Shown here: piece by piece, positions 23,914 to 34,390 of the stretch | Layout of the letters: the number at the start of each line of letters is the position of its first letter | How positions within the stretch are numbered: the stretch's first letter is position 1 | Source of the DNA: Vitellaria paradoxa | Lineage: Eukaryota; Streptophyta; Magnoliopsida; Ericales; Sapotaceae | NCBI GenBank assembly: GCA_019916065.1 | Contig: CM034241.1 | Span: 17,659,228 to 17,723,227, forward strand | Direction of reading: 5' to 3' | Length of the DNA: 64,000 nucleotides | Position numbers and translations under genes: made by a program | Notes under the pieces: generated by a model | Database searches by the model: none | The model's input: only the letters and a program-made list of their open reading frames with translations | What the model was told of the DNA's origin: nothing

Positions 23914-24669
23914 TGATGAAGGAGCTCCATCATTAAGCTATCAAGGTCCCATAACTAGAGCCAAAGCAAAGGAACTCCAAAGTTTGATCATGGAAGCTTT
24001 TGGACAAGAGGAAGCAATCGGCCAAAGAGAAGAATTCAAGTGCCTGGTTCTTTGCCAAGTGGACAAGGGGATTGCCAAATGGAGATTAGTTAAAGGCTAG
24101 GTGGCAGCCACATGGTGGCCTCTTATTCGGCCAAAGATGAAGTCTCAAGTCTACCATGTCAAGAGTCAAACCTATTTCAGTCTTTTATTGTTTTGTATTT
24201 AAGACCTTATTTAATGCATGTCTTAATTGATTTGGAGTTAATGAACTGATGCAATGAATGCCCTAATTGCTAGCTAATGAGGGCCTTTTTGAGTTAATGC
24301 AATTTAAGCTTGTCCTTTGGCCTTTCCTATTCTTGGAGGGATGTTCCAAGATTGAAGTATTTGTATTATAATTAAGGTGGCCGGCCACCAAGGTGAATAG
24401 GATGTAATTTTCAGATTTGAAAATCAATTTGAGAGATTTTTCTTCCTTGCTTCTTGAAAGAACTTGGACTTAGTCATTTTAGCCAATTGACTACTTTATC
24501 TTTGATAATCAAGTTACCTTAGAACTTTGTTTCTATTGTGAGTTGGTTCCTTGGCTTGTCCCTTCCCTCAAAACCAAATTATTGCCTCTCCACGGGTTGG
24601 GGTTGTGTTGATTCTTTGAAGTAGGAAACCTTGTTGGATTAAATATAAAGATCCTTTACTTTCTCATCA
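23914..24669 (+). repeat. Gypsy 5' LTR (756 bp)
   Basis: Begins TGATGAAGGAGC and ends CTCATCA. Within it lies a reading frame, GPITRAKAKELQ (about 23946-23981), that is the coding end of pol, here copied to the 5' LTR. Relative to the 3' LTR it lacks one A near 24065 and has ten other base differences. Confidence 0.95.
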
Positions 24670-25537
24670 TTTGGTATCAGAGCTTGATCGTCCTAACAAG
24701 GTGTGTTTTCTCCATTTCAACTCTTCATCTTCCAATTTTTTGTTTTCTCCTCAAGGCTTTCGGCCAAGGGGAGATTCCTTCATCTTTCTTTGTGTTTGCT
24801 GAGTTGTTGCAAAGGGATTGAACTATCTTGTGGGGGATATTGAACTATATATATATATATATATATAAAAGAATCAGGAAAGAAAAGAAAATTCTGGAAA
24901 AAAAAAGGGGCAAATCAGTTCGTCCACCAAAACAACCCAGAAAATTCCCAAATTTTACCCTCTTTATCTCCATAATAAATAGCAATAAACCACCAACTTT
25001 CAGCTTGAAATTCGTTGGTTTGATTGGAGAACTAAGAGCTAGCCGAATTGAGCTCTAAACTTGAAGTTTGTTGCAAAACAGTGAGCAATCTGTCCTTTGA
25101 GTCTTTTGGGATTGTTAACATCATATTGGGGGGATTCCAATCTGGTTTTGAAGGGTTTTACCTATATATATTTGTTTTCCTTTAATTCTAAAGTTATCTT
25201 CTTCTTCTTTCTTGCAAATCTGAACACTATTGTTGGTGGATACCAAACTCGTGCCATCTTAAGGTCTGTTTGGTTTAATGAAGCCATAACTAGGTAACTA
25301 GTCGTGTTAAATTTGCAAATCCGTTTCTTCCTAATCCCTATGATTTTCATTGATATATTTTCAAAATTGGGTTAAAAGACACTTTGCCCTAGTTCTTGAA
25401 AGGTAAGCAAAAGGAAGAGAATTGAGAGGTAAAAGGCAAGAGAGTGAGAGTATTGGAGAGAAAAGCCATTACTTGAGTGAAACACTTGAGAGGGTGAGTC
25501 ATTTTCTACTAACGTTTTCTTTCTTGCAGCCTTAAAC
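24670..25537 (+). other. Gypsy 5' leader
   Basis: Primer site TGGTATCAGAGC at 24672-24683 (initiator tRNA-Met), then an untranslated leader with a TA repeat (about 24846-24868). A good splice donor (GGTAAG, GT at 25403) and a branch-like CTAAC plus pyrimidine-rich TGCAG acceptor (ends 25529) could define a 127-nt leader intron just before the gag start at 25538. Confidence 0.75.
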
Positions 25538-27889
25538 ATGTCTAAAGAACAAGAAACCAGTGGTAGTAGTAAGGATGGACCGAATGGAGATGATAAAATG
25601 TTGCTTGAAGCTTTAAGTTAACAAATGGACCGAAATAACTTTGTGATGACCACCTTGCTGGATAGGATTGAGAAGTTGGAGGCAAAGGATAAGGAAGATA
25701 CTAGGGATAAGGGTAGTAGAGACAGATCACCAAATGTGGAAGGTAATGGAGGAGGAAGAGGAAATGGAATGCTTAGAATGGGTTTCAGCCAAAATGTGGG
25801 CAGAAATGAGGAAGCAAGAATTGAGAATATTGGGGAAGAAGAATTTAATGAAGAAGAATGGGGGAATGAATTTGTTGAAGAAGAAAATGAGTTACACTTC
25901 CATAATCCAAGGGGTAGGGGGTTTCGGCCACCTAGAGGTAGAGGATTTGGAGGAAGAAGAATGGGTAGAAATTATAGGAATTGGAACTATGGAAATGGGG
26001 AAGGAATTGAAGAAAGGGTTGATTCAAATGTGGGAAGCATTAAGATGAAGATTCCTTCCTTCCATGGAAAGGAAAATCCAGATTTGTACTTGGAGTGGGA
26101 AAGGCAAGTTGAACTCATCTTTGAGTGCCACAACTATTCGGAAGAAAAGAAAGTCAAACTTGCGGCTGTGGAGTTCAAAGATTATGCAATCATATGGTGG
26201 GATCAAATGTTGGTTAGGAGGAGAAATCATGGCCTTAGAACCATTACCACTTGGGAAGCCATGAAAGAAGTCATGAGGGAAAGGTTTGTTCCCCAACATT
26301 ATTTTAAGGAGCTGCATCAAAGGTTGCAAAGGTTGTCACAAGGGGGTAGAAGTGTGGAAGGATATTTCAAGGCCATGGAGTTGGCATTGGCGAGAACTCA
26401 ATTGGAGGAACCTATGGAAGCCACCATGGCAAGGTTCTTGGCTAGTTTGAACATGGAAATAGCCCATGTGGTGGAATTACATTCCTACCATACCATAACC
26501 GAAATGGTGCACATTGCCATTAAGGTGGAAAGACAATTGAGAATGAAGAAATCTTTGAAGAATGGAAGTGGGCCGAATTTCTCAACCACAAAAAGTCCAT
26601 GGAGGCCGAATTATGGAAAGCTAGAGAGGAATGAGAAGGATCTACCAAAACAGAAAAGGGAGGATTTGAAGGGAAAAGAAGAATGGAAAGGAAAAGGAAA
26701 AATAGAAGAGAAAGAAAAGAAGGGGGGTCCTACTAGAGCTAGAGAAGTTAAGTGTTTCAAGTGTTTGGGGCATGGACATTATGCAAATCAATGTCCAAAC
26801 CAAAGGGTGATGTATATGAGGGAAGATGGAGGTCTAGAGAGTGGAGATGAGGATGAGGAAGAGGAGACCCCAAATCTGGCCGAAATTGGTAAAGAAGAGG
26901 AATTGGAGATGGGAGAGCAAGATCCTATGGTTGGGTTGACTTATGCTATGATAACCATGAAGGCTTTAAGTGCACAAGTGGGATTGGAAGATGGGGATGC
27001 AATTCAAAGAGAAAACATTTTCTATACAAGGTGTGCCGTGAGCAACAAATTGTGTAGCATGATCATTGATAGTGGAAGTTGTTGCAATGTGGTGAGCTCT
27101 CATCTTGTGAACAAATTGGGATTGGTGTGTAGGAAGCATCCAAAGCCATATGGACTACAATGGTTGAATGAATGCAATAAATTAAAAGTAACCAAACAGG
27201 TTGTGGTTCCATTCACCATAGGGAATTATGAGGATGAGGTATTGTGTGATGTTGTGCCTATGGTTGCTACTCACATATTATTAGGGCGTCCTTGGCAATA
27301 TGATATGAGTATGACTCATGATGGAAGGAAGAATAAGTATACTTTGGTGAAGGAAGGCCGATCATACACTCTAAACCCTTTGAGTCCTACTCAAGCTCAT
27401 GAGGATCAAGTGAGGATTATGAGAGCACTTGAGGGAAAATCAGGTGAGGTAGAGAGTGATTCAAAAAAAGTTGAAGGAAAAGAGAGGAAAGAAAAGAGTG
27501 GAGAAAGAAAAAGAGAGACAAAAGAGGAAAATGAGAGAACGAAAGAAAAAGGAGAGAAGTCTGGTATAAAAGAAAAAGAAGAGGGAAAAATGACTTTGTT
27601 TGTTGGAAAGAAAGAAATGAGAGAGGCATTGCATGACATGAGGCCCTTATACCTTCTTATGTATAAGGAGTCCTTATATTCTAATCCTAACAATGATTTT
27701 TCTCTCCCTAGTGTTGCTACTTCTCTTTTGCAGGAATATGAGGATATCTTTCCCGAGGAAGTGCCATCGGGTTTGCCACCATTAAGGGGGATTGAGCATC
27801 AATCGATTTTGTGCCTGGAGCTCAAATTCCAAACCGACCAGCTTATAGGAGCAATCCCGAGGAGAACAAGGAACTTCAAAGGCAAGTAG
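25538..27889 (+). pseudogene. Gypsy gag-protease frame
   Basis: The likely start is ATG at 25538 (MSKEQETS), followed in frame by a TAA at 25619-25621 and then 754 open codons from 25625. Counting from 25625: an R/G-rich stretch at about 97-118, capsid-like PSFHGKENPDLYLEWERQVE at about 144, a CCHC zinc knuckle C-x2-C-x4-H-x4-C at 377-390, and the protease active site D-S-G at 482-484. A K/E-rich linker (about 605-660) precedes RT. The frame ends at 27889 because of a one-base loss near 27801. Gag would package the RNA and protease would cut the polyprotein. Confidence 0.9.
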
Positions 27890-30525
27890 AAGAATTGCTA
27901 GCCAAGGGGTATGTGAAGGAGAGCATGAGTCCATGTGACAGTACCTATTCTTTTGGTGCCAAAGAAAGATAGGACTTTCCGAATGTGCGTTGATTGCCGT
28001 GCTATCAACAAGATCACCGTGAAATACAGGTATCCTATTCCTAGATTGGATGATATACTTGATGAACTTCATGGTGCTTGCATATTTTCTAAAATTGATC
28101 TTAAGAGTGGTTATCATCAAATTAGGATGAAAGAAGGTGATGAATGGAAAACAGCGTTTAAGACCAAGTATGGTTTATATGAATGGCTTGTGATGCCATT
28201 TGGGCTCACAAATGCACCTAGTACTTTCATGAGATTGATGAACCATGTGTTGAGATCTTTTATTGGAAAGTTTGTTGTTGTTTACTTTGATGACATTCTG
28301 ATTTATAGTAAAAGCATGAATGATCATTTGCAACATTTGAGAAGTGTTTTTGATGTTTTAAGGAAGGAAAAGTTGTATGCTAATTTCAAGAAGTGTTGTT
28401 TTTGCATGGAAAGACTTGTTTTCCTAGGATTTGTTGTTAGTAGTAAAGGGATTGAAGTAGATGACGAGAAGGTGAAAGCCATTAGGGAATGGCCGAGACC
28501 TTCCAATGTGAGTGAAGTAAGGAGTTTTCATGGGCTTGCTAGCTTTTATCGTAGGTTTGTGCCTAATTTTAGTAGCCTAGCCGCCCCTTTGAATGAATTG
28601 GTAAAGAAGAATGTTCCATTTGTATGGGGTGATGAACATGAGAATGCATTTAACATGTTGAAAACAAAGTTGTGTTCTGCTCCTTTACTTGTATTGCCCG
28701 ATTTTACCAAAGCTTTTGAAATTGAATGTGATGCCTCCGGGAAAGGAATTGGTGCTGTTTTGATGCAGGAGAGGAAGCCTATTGCATACTTTAGTGAGAA
28801 GCTAAATGGGGCAACCTTGAACTATTCAACATATGACAAGGAGCTCTATGCATTGGTGAGAGCTTTGGAGACATGGCAGCATTACTTGTGGCAGAAGGAG
28901 TTCATAATTCACACCGATCATCAAGCTTTGCGGCACCTCAAGGGCCAAGGAAAGCTAAACAAGAGGCATGCTAGGTGGGTCGAGTTCATTGAGTCATTTC
29001 CATATGTGGTACAATACAAACAAGGTAAAGAGAACATTGTGGCCGATGCACTCTCAAGAAGGTATACTCTCCTTAACACTCTTGACTCTAAATTGCTAGG
29101 TTTTGAATTTGTTAAGGAATTATATGAGCATGATTCTGATTTTTCACAAGTTTATAAGGCATGTGAGAACATTGCATTTCAAAAATACTTTAGGCATGAA
29201 GGGTATTTGTTTAGGGAAAACAGATTGTGTGTGCCAAAGAGTTCTTTAAGAGATTTGTTAGTGCATGAAAGTCATAGTGGTGGTCTCATGGGGCATTTTG
29301 GGGTTGCAAAAACTTTAGATGTACTTAAGGAACATTTCTTTTGGCCTTATATGCAAAAAGACGTTGAGAGGTTTTGTGCTAGATGTGAAACTTGTAAAAG
29401 GGCCAAGTCTAAGGTGATGCCACATGGACTATACACACCATTGCCCATACCTAAACACCCTTGGGTTGATTTGTCTATGGATTTTATTTTGGGGTTGCCT
29501 AGGTCATCAAGGGGACATGATTCCATTTTTGTGGTAGTCGATAGATTCTCTAAGATGGCTCATTTTGTCCCATGTAAGAAAACCGGTGATGTTACTTATG
29601 TGGCCAATTTGTTCTTTAGGGAAATTGTTAGATTGCATGGCATTCCTCAAACTATTGTTAGTGATAGGGATGTAAAGTTTTTGAGTCATTTTTGGAGAAT
29701 CCTTTGGGGAAAATTAGGGACAAAATTGTTGTTTTCTACCACTTGCCATCCCCAAACCGATGGTCAAACTGAAGTGGTAAATAGGACTTTGTCTACACTA
29801 TTGAGAACTTTTGTTCAGAAGAATTTGAAGTCTTGGGAGGGACTAATACCTTATATTGAATTTGCATACAATAGAGTGGTACATTCCTCTAGTGGATTTT
29901 CTCCTTTTCAGATTGTCTATGGATTTAATCCACTCACTCCCTTGGACTTGTCACCTTTACCTATTAAACACATTGTTTCTCTTGATGGTAAAAACAAGGC
30001 CGAATTTGTGAAGAAAATCCATGCACAAGCTAGGTTGCATATTGAAAAGAAAAATCAATCTTATGCATCTCATGCTAACAAAGGCAGAAAGGCAATTTTG
30101 TTTGAACCAGGTGACTTAGTGTGGGTGCACTTGAGGAAGGAAAGGTTTCCTCAACAAAGGAAATCCAAGTTGCAACCTAGAGGAGATGGACCTTTTAAAG
30201 TCTTGGAACGCATTAATCCTAATGCTTACAAGATTGACTTGCCAAGTGAGTATGGAGTAAGTAACACTTTTAATGTCATTGATCTTTCTCCCTATTTTGG
30301 TGCAGGGCCAAATTCGAGGTCGAATTTTTCTCAAGAGGGGGGGATGATGAAGGAGCTCCATCATTAAGCTATCAAGGTCCCATAACTAGAGCCAAAGCAA
30401 AGGAACTCCAAAGTTTGATCATGGAAGCTTTTGGACAAGAGGAAGCAATCGGCCAAAGAGAAGAATTCAAGTGCCTGGTTCTTTGCCAAGTGGACAAAGG
30501 GGATTGCCAAATGGAGATTAGTTAA
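27801..30525 (+). pseudogene. Gypsy pol: RT, RNase H, integrase, with tail in the LTR
   Basis: The main open frame is 27935-30367 (810 codons). The RT catalytic box Y-F-D-D is at residues 117-120. RNase H follows with [13 protein letters not shown] and [13 protein letters not shown]. Integrase has the H-H-C-C zinc module at about 444-485, then the catalytic D of SMDFI, D of SDRDVKF and E of QTEVVNR. A GPY/F-type GDGPFKV module follows at about 760. A one-base loss near 27801 and a one-base gain near 27938 put 27801-27938 out of frame, then frame is regained. The natural tail (59 codons, stop at 30523-30525) is in another frame within the 3' LTR, reached if the G run at 30337-30343 were one base longer. 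Confidence 0.9.
30334..30344 (+). other. Gypsy polypurine tract
   Basis: AGAGGGGGGGA directly before the 3' LTR; primes plus-strand DNA synthesis. The tract also lies inside the pol reading frame. Confidence 0.9.
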
Positions 30526-31101
30526 AAGCTAGGTGGCAGCCACATGGTGGCCTCTTATTCGGCCAAAGATGAAGTCTCAAGTCTACCATGTCAAGAGTCA
30601 AACCCATTTCAGTCTTTTATTGTTTTGTATTTAAGACCTTATTTAATGCATGTCTTAATTGATTTGGAGTTAATGAACTGATGCAATGAATGCCCTAATT
30701 GCTAGCTAATGAGGGCCTTTTTGAGTTAATGCCATTTAAGCTTGTCCTTTGGCCTCTTCTATTCTTGGAGGGATGTTCTAAGATTGAAGTATTTGTATTA
30801 TAAGTAAGGTGGCCGGCCACCAAGGTGAATAGGATGTAATTTTCAGATTTGAAAATCAATTTGAGAGATTTTTCTTCCTTGCTTCTTGAAAGAACTTGGA
30901 CTTAGTCATTTTAGCCAATTGACTACTTTATCTTTGATAATCAAGTTACCTTAGAACTTTGTTTCTATTGTGAGTTGGTTCCTTGGCTTGTCCCTTCCCT
31001 CAAAACCGAATTATTACCTCTCCACGGGTTGGGGTTGTGTTGATTCTTTGAAGTGGGAAACCTTGTTGGATTAAATATAAAGATCCTTTACTTTCTCATC
31101 A
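30345..31101 (+). repeat. Gypsy 3' LTR (757 bp)
   Basis: Starts TGATGAAGGAGC after the polypurine tract and ends CATCA before the AATCT target copy. It encodes the pol C-terminal tail, with stop TAA at 30523-30525. Confidence 0.95.
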
Positions 31102-31761
31102 AATCTACCATATTAAAATCTATTTAACTTGTTTCGAAAACATTCAAAACTGAAAATCTTTAACCACACTCGTTTGAAGTCACTGGTATGGGTTTTCGAA
31201 TATAACCGTTTACATACTTTCGAACAAGATTAAAAATAGGTTTCGAATTCATTTCTAGTTTCGTTTGTTTGAAAAACTTTCAGAAACAAAGGTCTTTAAC
31301 CATATCCGCTTGAGATCACTGGTACTGAACTTTGATTACAATATTCTTAATAATTTTCAAATTAAACCCTAATCGAGATTCAAATAAACAAATCCCAAGG
31401 CAAAGTAGTGAACTACCTGGACTTGAAAGTTGAATCAAGAACCTCTTTAATATCATGCTTACTATTTAATTTAACTTATGAATTAATCAATTTTCTTTAA
31501 AATTTAATTTTATTACATTTTAATTTAATATCACAATTCCTTCATTCCATCATTCTCAAACCAACCATTCTCAAATGTCCTATAAATCCAAAATTAGTTT
31601 AAATTAATTTAGGTTCACCTACTAACTAAGAGAACAAGTCTAGAGCTTTTAACAAAGCCCTTCCTGTGGATTCGACCTCGGACTCACCGAGTTTAAAACT
31701 ACGACTACCCTTTACACTTGAGAGGTAGAACCCGAAACACTTTTTAGGGTCGGTCACTAGT

Positions 31762-32980
31762 TTAGCCGCATTGCAACATAAGCTAGATTCACTTGAGATG
31801 AAAAACAAGGAAAATTTGGTTGAGGTGAAGGTGATTTGTGCTGCGTGTGACCAAGTCAGTCATGATGTAAATTCATGCCTTTAACTACCTTTACTCAGAG
31901 AGATTGCGTATGGCCAAGCCTATGTCAATAACTCTCAAAACCGGCCATTTCAGAACAAGGGGCCAAGGAAATGTCTCTTACCCACAAGCTGGGCATGTCA
32001 CTTATCAAGGGGGGAACATTTCACCTATCAAGGGGGGAACCAAGCTCCTAATGCTTATCCTCCAGGGTGGAGGAACCCTTCTAGTTTCCCGTAGAGAAAT
32101 GACACTCAAGGTCAATCATTCCAACCACCTTTTCTACCACCATCTCAATACCAACAACCCAATCATGTTGTATACCAACCTCTTCCTCAGAAAAGACCTA
32201 TTGAGGATACTCTTCAACAATTTATGCAACAGCAGTTGAACATTAATAATCAGGTGACAAGGGCACTAGATGACATTAGAGGCCAACTGTCCAAGTTGAC
32301 TCAAGCCATGACTACCACTCAAAGTGGTAAACTCCCTACACAACCTTTTCCTAACCCAAAAGGCCAGAAGAACATGACTGAGTCATCGACCTCGGGTACC
32401 ACCCCACATGAGCAAGTTCAAGCTGTCACCACTTTGCGGAGTGGTAAGATCATTCAAAAGCCTATTGACCCTAGAGCCAATGTCCCTAGTGAAAAGTCAG
32501 GTTTAAAAGGTAGCAGAGAGGTCGAAAAGGTGAGTGATGGAGAGGGAAAAGAGACAGAGAAAGGAAGAGTGGAGGTTGAGGAAGAGAATGGCGAGATTGA
32601 AAAAAAAAAGTGAGAAGGAAACTAGTGAGGGGCCATTGGTTTGGCCAATTGACCATCCTGTTGAGCACAGGCCTAGACCACCTTTTCCCCAGAGATTAAA
32701 AAAGGGCAAGAATGAGATGTTGAACTCAGAAATTTATGAGATCTTTAAACAAGTTAGAATCAACATCCTATTACTTGAAGCTATCAAGCAGAATCCCTCC
32801 TATGCTAAGTTTCTCAAGGATATGTGCACTGTGAAGAGGAAGCTCAATGTCAAGGAAGAAGCTTTCTTGACGGAACAAGTGAGTGCCATAATCCAACGTG
32901 TCACACCTCCTAAGTATAAGGATCCTAGGTGTCCAACCATTTCATGCATCATAGGGAATCACATTGTTGATTCTACTTGA
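31762..32980 (+). pseudogene. Athila-P gag, C-terminal half
   Basis: The gag frame continues from 23055 directly into 31757 onward, with a Cys-rich CAACDQVSHD zinc-knuckle piece at about 31838-31867. After it come a Q/P-rich stretch (about 32060-32240), QVTRALDDIRGQLSKLTQAM, VQAVTTLRSGKI, a K/E-rich linker and the Athila-typical block FPQRLKKGK. A stop follows the zinc knuckle near 31880, and an A-run at about 32599-32608 shifts the frame. Confidence 0.85.
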
Positions 32981-33680
32981 CCTAGGTGCGAGTGTCAATC
33001 TTTTGCCTTACACTGTTTATCAGCAACTAGACTTCAGAGAGCTAAAACCCACCAGAGTTACATTGCAATTGGTAGACCGATCGGTCAAACTGCTAAGGGG
33101 TGTGGTGGAAGATGTGTTGGTCCAAGTAGACAAGTTCTATTTTCCAATTGACTTCATTGTGTTGGACACTCAACCTATTCTTAATCCTACCCAATCTATT
33201 CTAGCCATACTAGGTAGACCCTTCCTTGCTACATCCAATGTTGTAATTAATTGTAGGAGTGGGGTCATGAAACTCTCCTTCGGGAATATGATCATGGAAA
33301 TGAACATTTTTTGGGTAGGGAAGAAAATGGGAGAGTTTGAGGACATTCGGGAGGTGGATGTGATTCATACTTTGAGTGAGGAATACTTTGAGAGAGCCTT
33401 CTTCAAGGATCCTTTAGAAAGAGCACTGATGAGAAGTGAAAGATGTGAGGTTCTGGATGGTCCAAGTTTTGTGGGTAGTGAGGAGTTCGTGAGCATTAAG
33501 GAAGAAGTCATGGTAATTGGTGGCTGGCTTCTCGTTTTTGAGCCTTTGGAGCCCTCTTTGAGTACACCCAAGTCATCAATTGAATGTCCCCCTAGTCCTT
33601 CTAGGAAACCATTACTGAGTGAGCTTAAGTATGCATTCCTAAGAGAGGGTGAGACATTTTCCGTAGTTATGTCTTCTTAG
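32964..33680 (+). pseudogene. Athila-P aspartic protease region
   Basis: The frame opens with LILLDLGASVNLLPYTVYQQL. The protease active site is D-L-G-A-S, the form usual in Athila, and the flap-side motif ILGRPFLATSN follows at about residue 83. A stop at 33678-33680 ends this piece before RT. A frame change just upstream (about 32970) separates it from gag. Confidence 0.88.
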
Positions 33681-33739
33681 TTGAAGAAAGTTCAGGAAGA
33701 TCAGTTGTTGGCAATTTTGAGGGCTCATCGTTAGGCCTT

Positions 33740-34390
33740 AGGATAGACTGTGGCGGATCTTCGAGGTATTAGCCCCTTAGTGTGCTCCCATCATATATAC
33801 CTCGAAGATGATGCCAAACCTATGAGAAAAATGCAATGGAGATTGAACCCGAACATGAAAGAGGTTGTGAAAAGGGAAGTGCTTAAGTTATTGGATGCGG
33901 GTATTATTTAACCCATTTCTGATTCAAAGTGGGTCAGTCCCACACAAGTGGTCCCTAAAAAGTCCAGTGTCACTGTTGTGGAGAATGAGAAGGGAGAATT
34001 AGTGCCTCAACGCACCCAAACTGGGTGGCATATGTGCATTGATTATAGGCATTTAAATGCAGTGACCCGGAAGGACCATTTTCCCCTCCCGTTTCTAGAC
34101 CAAGTGCTTGAGAGAGTAGCAGGGAAGGCTTTCTATTACTTCTTTGATGGGTATTCGGGGTACAACCAGGTTGAAATAGCACTCAAAGACCAAGAGAAAA
34201 CCACCTTCACATGCCCCTTTGGCACATTTGCGTATAGACACATGCCATTTGGATTGTGTAACGCACCTGCGACTTTTCAAAGGTGTGTGATGAGTATTTT
34301 CGGTGATATTGTTGAGAGGTTTTTGGAAGTGTTCATGGATGATTTCTCCGTTTATGGAGAAACTTTTGATGAGTGTCTGGATAACCCAAA
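33740..34390 (+). pseudogene. Athila-P reverse transcriptase, truncated
   Basis: RT begins near 33790 and includes MCIDYRHLNAVTRKDHFPLPFLDQ, YSGYNQVEIA, MPFGLCNAPATFQRC and the catalytic box F-M-D-D with FSVYG. One stop lies in the finger part (33909-33911). It is cut at about 34390 inside the DECLDN block, where Copia-2 begins. Confidence 0.9.

Larger units (their letters stand above)
23914..31101 (+). mobile_element. Full-length Ty3/Gypsy element (7188 bp)
   Basis: Two LTRs (756 and 757 bp), initiator tRNA-Met primer site, gag-protease frame, pol frame, polypurine tract, and a perfect 5-bp target duplication AATCT (23909-23913 and 31102-31106). By eye the LTRs differ by 10 substitutions and one 1-bp indel, about 1.3%, so the insertion is recent. 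The integrase end has a GPY/F-like module and no clear chromodomain, and the pol tail runs into the LTR. This resembles the CRM/Reina side of the chromoviruses, but I cannot place it firmly. Gag has one stop and pol a pair of frameshifts, so this copy is probably not autonomous. Confidence 0.95.
23056..31756 (+). repeat. Solo Athila LTR in Athila-P gag, split by the Gypsy element
   Basis: The LTR starts TGATTACACTTGAAAAGTG and ends GGTCA. It is flanked by CTAGG (23051-23055) and CTAGT (31757-31761), a 5-bp target duplication with one change. Without the Gypsy element and its 5-bp duplication it is 1508 bp. No internal Athila DNA belongs to it, so it is a solo LTR left by recombination. U3 has a palindromic GGGGTCGGGACCCC (about 23330-23345) and related GTGGTCCCGACCCC units; a TATA box lies at 23484-23491. 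Confidence 0.88.
20257..34390 (+). mobile_element. Athila-P, plus-strand Athila element with nested insertions
   Basis: 5' LTR 20257-21906, primer site 21914-21931, gag from 22171, then an insertion of a solo LTR (23056-31756) and its duplicated CTAGT site, gag again from 31762, protease and RT to about 34390, where Copia-2 takes over. The gag frame resumes directly across the insertion, which shows both halves are one element. RNase H, integrase and the 3' LTR are missing. Stops at 22714-22719 and shifts near 32600 and 32970 make it inactive. Confidence 0.88.

Noticed and set aside
23900..24100. Separate small gene at the Gypsy 5' LTR start
   Set aside because: It is the pol C-terminal tail copied into the 5' LTR by reverse transcription.
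25494..25529. A 36-nt intron GTGAGT...TGCAG in the Gypsy leader
   Set aside because: Far shorter than plant introns; the donor at 25403 gives a more realistic length.
27406..27693. Minus-strand frame opposite the K/E-rich linker
   Set aside because: Shadow of the low-complexity GAA/AAA-rich coding strand.
29930..30367. Chromodomain at the Gypsy integrase end
   Set aside because: After the GPY/F module I see only the short tail that runs into the LTR; no chromodomain-like aromatic residues in the right order.
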